Positions 7,491 through 10,125 of a stretch of 10,125 nucleotides of DNA are shown here, piece after piece. The position numbers and the translations under genes were made by a program. Under the pieces are notes generated by a model. The model saw nothing but the letters and a program-made list of their open reading frames with translations. It was not told the DNA's origin and did not search any database. Source of the DNA: an uncultured Gloeocapsa sp. (GTDB lineage Bacteria > Cyanobacteriota > Cyanobacteriia > Cyanobacteriales > Gloeocapsaceae); assembly GCA_937930495.1 (NCBI GenBank), contig CALGKL010000211.1:1-10125 (forward strand). Direction: 5' to 3'. Positions within the stretch are counted from its first letter, which is position 1. The number at the start of each line of letters is the position of its first letter.

Positions 7491-10125
7491 CTAGTTCTGG
7501 GATAGGGTACGACGCTTCATGATCATTTGATAGACTTCGATGAGATCGCCCACTTGCCAGTCATTGAATCTATTGGAGCCGATACCGCATTCATAACCGG
7601 CGTTGACTTCTTTGACGTCTTCTTTCATGCGTTTGAGGGAATCAAGGTTACCTTTATAGATTATCTCTTGTTGACGACGTACTCTTAAGAGACGGTTGCG
7701 GACCACTTTACCCGAAAGGATATAACAACCTGCGACCGAACCTCGACCCACGGGGAAAACAGCCCGGACTTCGGCGACACCGAGTTCTTCTTCTATTTCT
7801 TCGGGATCTAGTAAGCCTTCCATAGCTCCTTGTATGTCATCGAGAAGTTTATAGATAATATTGTATTCTCGAATATCTACACCTTCTTGGTCAGCTGCAC
7901 TACGAGAGCCACTAGCGAGGGTGGTGTTAAAACCGATGATCACCGCGCCACTGGCGGCGGCTAAATCTACGTCTGTTTCGGTAATTTCTCCTGGTGAGGC
8001 TAGAAGAATACGTAGTTGGACTTCATTTTGAGGTAATTGTTGTAGAGAGCTAACGATCGCTTCTACTGAACCTTGAACATCTGCTTTGAGGATGAGGTTA
8101 AGTTCTTTTAGTTGTCCTTCTCTAGCTTGTTCGGAGAAGGTGGTCAAACTGACACGACGAGAGGCTAAACTTTGTTGTAAGCGGGTTTGACGTTCTTGCT
8201 CTTGTCTTGCTTCTGCCATTTGACGGGCTTCTTTTTCGCTAGAGAAGACTTCAAATTCATCTCCTGCGGCGGGGACTTGATTGAGTCCGAGTACTTCGAC
8301 GGCAAAAGAGGGGCTAGCTTTTTCTACTTTGACACCGCGATCGTCGATCATCGCTCGAATCCGACCAAATACTGACCCAGCCAGGATTATATCTCCTACT
8401 TTGAGGGTTCCATTTTGGACTAACAGGGTAGCTACAGGTCCTTTAGCGCGGTCTAGATGGGCTTCGATGATTGTTCCTTTAGCGAGGCGATCGGGGTTAG
8501 CGGAAAGTTCGGCTATTTCTGCCACTAGTAGAATCATTTCTAGGAGGGTATCGAGGTTTTCGCCTTTCAGGGCGCTGACTGGGACCATTATCGTTTCCCC
8601 GCCCCATTCTTCTGGGACCAGTCCTAGTTCTGATAGTTCTTGTTTAATGCGATCGGGGTTGGCTTCGATTTTATCTATTTTGTTGATGGCTACTACTATA
8701 GGTACTCCTGCTGCTTGAGCGTGGCTAATGGCTTCCCTGGTTTGGGGTTGGACTCCGTCGTCTGCCGCTACTACTAGCACTGCTATGTCTGTCACTTTTG
8801 TTCCTCGAGCGCGCATCGCGGTAAAGGCTTCGTGACCTGGGGTATCCAAAAATACTACCTGTTGGGTTTCGCCGTTGTGCTCTACATCTACGTGATAAGC
8901 GCCGATATGTTGGGTAATTCCTCCTGCTTCTCCTTGTGCTACTTTGGTTTTACGGATGGAGTCGAGAAGCGTAGTTTTGCCGTGATCTACGTGACCCATG
9001 ATTGTGACTACGGGAGGACGTCTGACCAGGTTTTCTAGGTCTTCTACGTCTAGCATTTCTGTGGTTTTAGCGGCGCTACTTACCACCGTCGTCGGGGTCT
9101 TAACTTTTACGCCAAACTCTTCGGCTACCTGTTTTGCTGTTTCTAATTCTAGGGTTTCGGTGATGTTAACGGCGATTCCTTTGAAAAAGAGGTTTTTAAT
9201 GATCTCGGTTTCTGATACTTTCAGTAGTTCGGCTAAATTTCTAACGGTTAGACTACCTGAGATACTGATTTCTTCGGGTTTTTCTGGCTCTGTTGCTTTT
9301 ACTTCTTTGCTTTCGCCTCGTTTTTCGGTTTTTTCTCCTGCTCTTTTGACTTTAGGTCCTTGGGTTGGTTTAGCTATAGCTGCGGGTATTTCTGATTTAG
9401 GTTTAGGGGGACGGGCGATCGCCAAACTCATGACCCCTGAGGATAAATCTGCTTCTTCGAGAAGAGCATCTAAATCTTCATCTTCTTCGACGACGTTAGA
9501 ACGTCGTTTGTTTTTAGCTGGTGTTTTACCCGATTTAGCTTTAGACTCCTCTTCGTCTTCTTCCCAGATTTTCCCTTTTTCTGGCTTATTGATCTTTACT
9601 GTTTGTTTACTCCGTTTGGGTTTTTCCAGTAAGATTACTTCATCTACTTCTAGGTGTTTATCATCTTCAGGAATTAAATCTGTGTCTAGATCTTCTAAAT
9701 CCCGATCTATGACTTCAACTGGTTTAATTTTTGGGGGTTTATTTAACTGAGGTCTAACTAACTTAACTAGGGGGGGAGATGGAACTTCTTTTGGTTTTTC
9801 TGTGGGAGGTTCCACCTTTGCTTTGGGTTTTACTTTGATTTTAGCTCTTGTTTCTGATTCTGTACTTTCCCTGGTTTTTTCCCTAGTTGGTTTTTGGGTT
9901 GGTACTCCCTCCCTCTTCCCTTCTGGTTTGTTGGGGGTTTTTTTGGCTATTGGTTTCACCTGGGGTTTAGGTTTTTCTGGTCTAACAGGGGGTCTAATTA
10001 GTTGGGAGGATTTGTCCTCTGTGTTTGATTCTGACTGTTGAGTTTTTGTTGATGAGGTTTTAGCCTCATTTACTTGGACAGAAGACATAGATTTTGTCGA
10101 GGTTGCTTGGGGTGGTTGCAGACGG
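7491..10125 (-). CDS. infB: Translation initiation factor IF-2, N-terminus beyond the right edge
   Basis: GTPase that places initiator tRNA on the 30S subunit and promotes 50S joining. Numbering here is from the Met at 10088. Residues 1-270 are a disordered Lys/Pro/Glu-rich linker. The IF2_N helical module is about 278-332. The G domain (about 359-527) has G1 GHVDHGKT (365-372), G3 DTPGHEAF (415-422), G4 NKID (469-472) and G5 SALKG (505-509). Domain II is about 537-615, then a charged helix (616-655), domain III (about 660-765) and the fMet-tRNA-binding domain IV (about 770-855). All parts look intact. Upstream of 10088 the frame stays open to the edge and encodes more linker-like sequence ([12 protein letters not shown]). 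Cyanobacterial IF-2 normally starts with an extra N-terminal helical module, so the real start should lie outside. In many bacteria nusA and a ylxR-type gene precede infB. Confidence 0.97.
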   Translation of the reverse strand, partial: RLQPPQATSTKSMSSVQVNEAKTSSTKTQQSESNTEDKSSQLIRPPVRPEKPKPQVKPIAKKTPNKPEGKREGVPTQKPTREKTRESTESETRAKIKVKPKAKVEPPTEKPKEVPSPPLVKLVRPQLNKPPKIKPVEVIDRDLEDLDTDLIPEDDKHLEVDEVILLEKPKRSKQTVKINKPEKGKIWEEDEEESKAKSGKTPAKNKRRSNVVEEDEDLDALLEEADLSSGVMSLAIARPPKPKSEIPAAIAKPTQGPKVKRAGEKTEKRGESKEVKATEPEKPEEISISGSLTVRNLAELLKVSETEIIKNLFFKGIAVNITETLELETAKQVAEEFGVKVKTPTTVVSSAAKTTEMLDVEDLENLVRRPPVVTIMGHVDHGKTTLLDSIRKTKVAQGEAGGITQHIGAYHVDVEHNGETQQVVFLDTPGHEAFTAMRARGTKVTDIAVLVVAADDGVQPQTREAISHAQAAGVPIVVAINKIDKIEANPDRIKQELSELGLVPEEWGGETIMVPVSALKGENLDTLLEMILLVAEIAELSANPDRLAKGTIIEAHLDRAKGPVATLLVQNGTLKVGDIILAGSVFGRIRAMIDDRGVKVEKASPSFAVEVLGLNQVPAAGDEFEVFSSEKEARQMAEARQEQERQTRLQQSLASRRVSLTTFSEQAREGQLKELNLILKADVQGSVEAIVSSLQQLPQNEVQLRILLASPGEITETDVDLAAASGAVIIGFNTTLASGSRSAADQEGVDIREYNIIYKLLDDIQGAMEGLLDPEEIEEELGVAEVRAVFPVGRGSVAGCYILSGKVVRNRLLRVRRQQEIIYKGNLDSLKRMKEDVKEVNAGYECGIGSNRFNDWQVGDLIEVYQMIMKRRTLSQN

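Noticed and set aside
8281..8718. 145-codon plus-strand open frame opposite infB
   Set aside because: Antisense to the conserved IF-2 G domain and domain II, with low-complexity Ser/Arg/Ile composition; a shadow of a strongly conserved gene.
9490..9507. Perfect 18-base dyad (ACGACGTT, AG, AACGTCGT) inside infB
   Set aside because: One or two such 8-bp dyads are expected by chance in 10 kb, and it sits within coding sequence for a basic linker with no promoter-like context.
8998..9750. 250-codon plus-strand open frame opposite infB
   Set aside because: It is antisense to the IF-2 linker and IF2_N region, is extremely serine-rich as expected from the complement of Lys/Glu/Asp-rich codons, and resembles no protein family I know.
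1..10125. Search for insertion sequences, CRISPR arrays, tRNA or rRNA genes, toxin-antitoxin pairs and phage genes
   Set aside because: No terminal inverted repeats with a transposase, no regularly spaced repeats, no tRNA-like folds noticed, and no spacer between genes longer than 56 bases that could hold an extra gene.

Overview
The window comes from a cyanobacterium. The evidence is eight copies of the HIP1 octamer GCGATCGC in 10 kb, a translation initiation factor IF-2 with the very long charged/proline-rich linker typical of cyanobacteria, and a large CACHE/PAS sensor kinase carrying the helical tail seen in cyanobacterial kinases. The species cannot be named from this. All six genes lie on the minus strand and are packed tightly, so transcription runs from the right edge to the left edge. 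No gene-free stretch longer than 60 bases exists, and I see no mobile element, RNA gene, CRISPR array or plus-strand gene.

Right third (7491-10125): infB, encoding IF-2. Its reading frame stays open to the window edge, so the true N-terminus lies outside. Just after its stop codon is a textbook intrinsic terminator (hairpin plus eight U). The next gene, a membrane-anchored glutaminyl-peptide cyclotransferase (6647-7447), begins only four bases after that U-tract. It must therefore be expressed by read-through of the terminator or in some less usual way.

Middle (4923-6590): an 11-helix membrane protein built from five diverged copies of the 'conserved TM helix' unit. It ends in an MscS-like pore helix but lacks the MscS cytoplasmic beta domain. 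Short inverted repeats sit in the spacers on both sides of it.

Left half (1-4878): three genes in a very tight series. These are a zinc-dependent histone-deacetylase-family deacylase (3955-4878), a dCACHE-HAMP-PAS-PAS-PAS histidine kinase (483-3950), and a REC-PAS response regulator cut by the left edge (1-499). The kinase starts four bases after the deacylase stop, and the regulator start overlaps the kinase end by 17 bases. This implies translational coupling, and kinase and regulator are very probably cognate partners. The kinase has no receiver domain of its own. A link between the deacylase and the signalling pair is suggested only by gene order.

I found no wholly new system. The most useful leads are the terminator placed against a start codon, the deacylase-kinase-regulator cassette, the kinase tail without its usual receiver domain, and the fivefold repeat in the channel-like protein.
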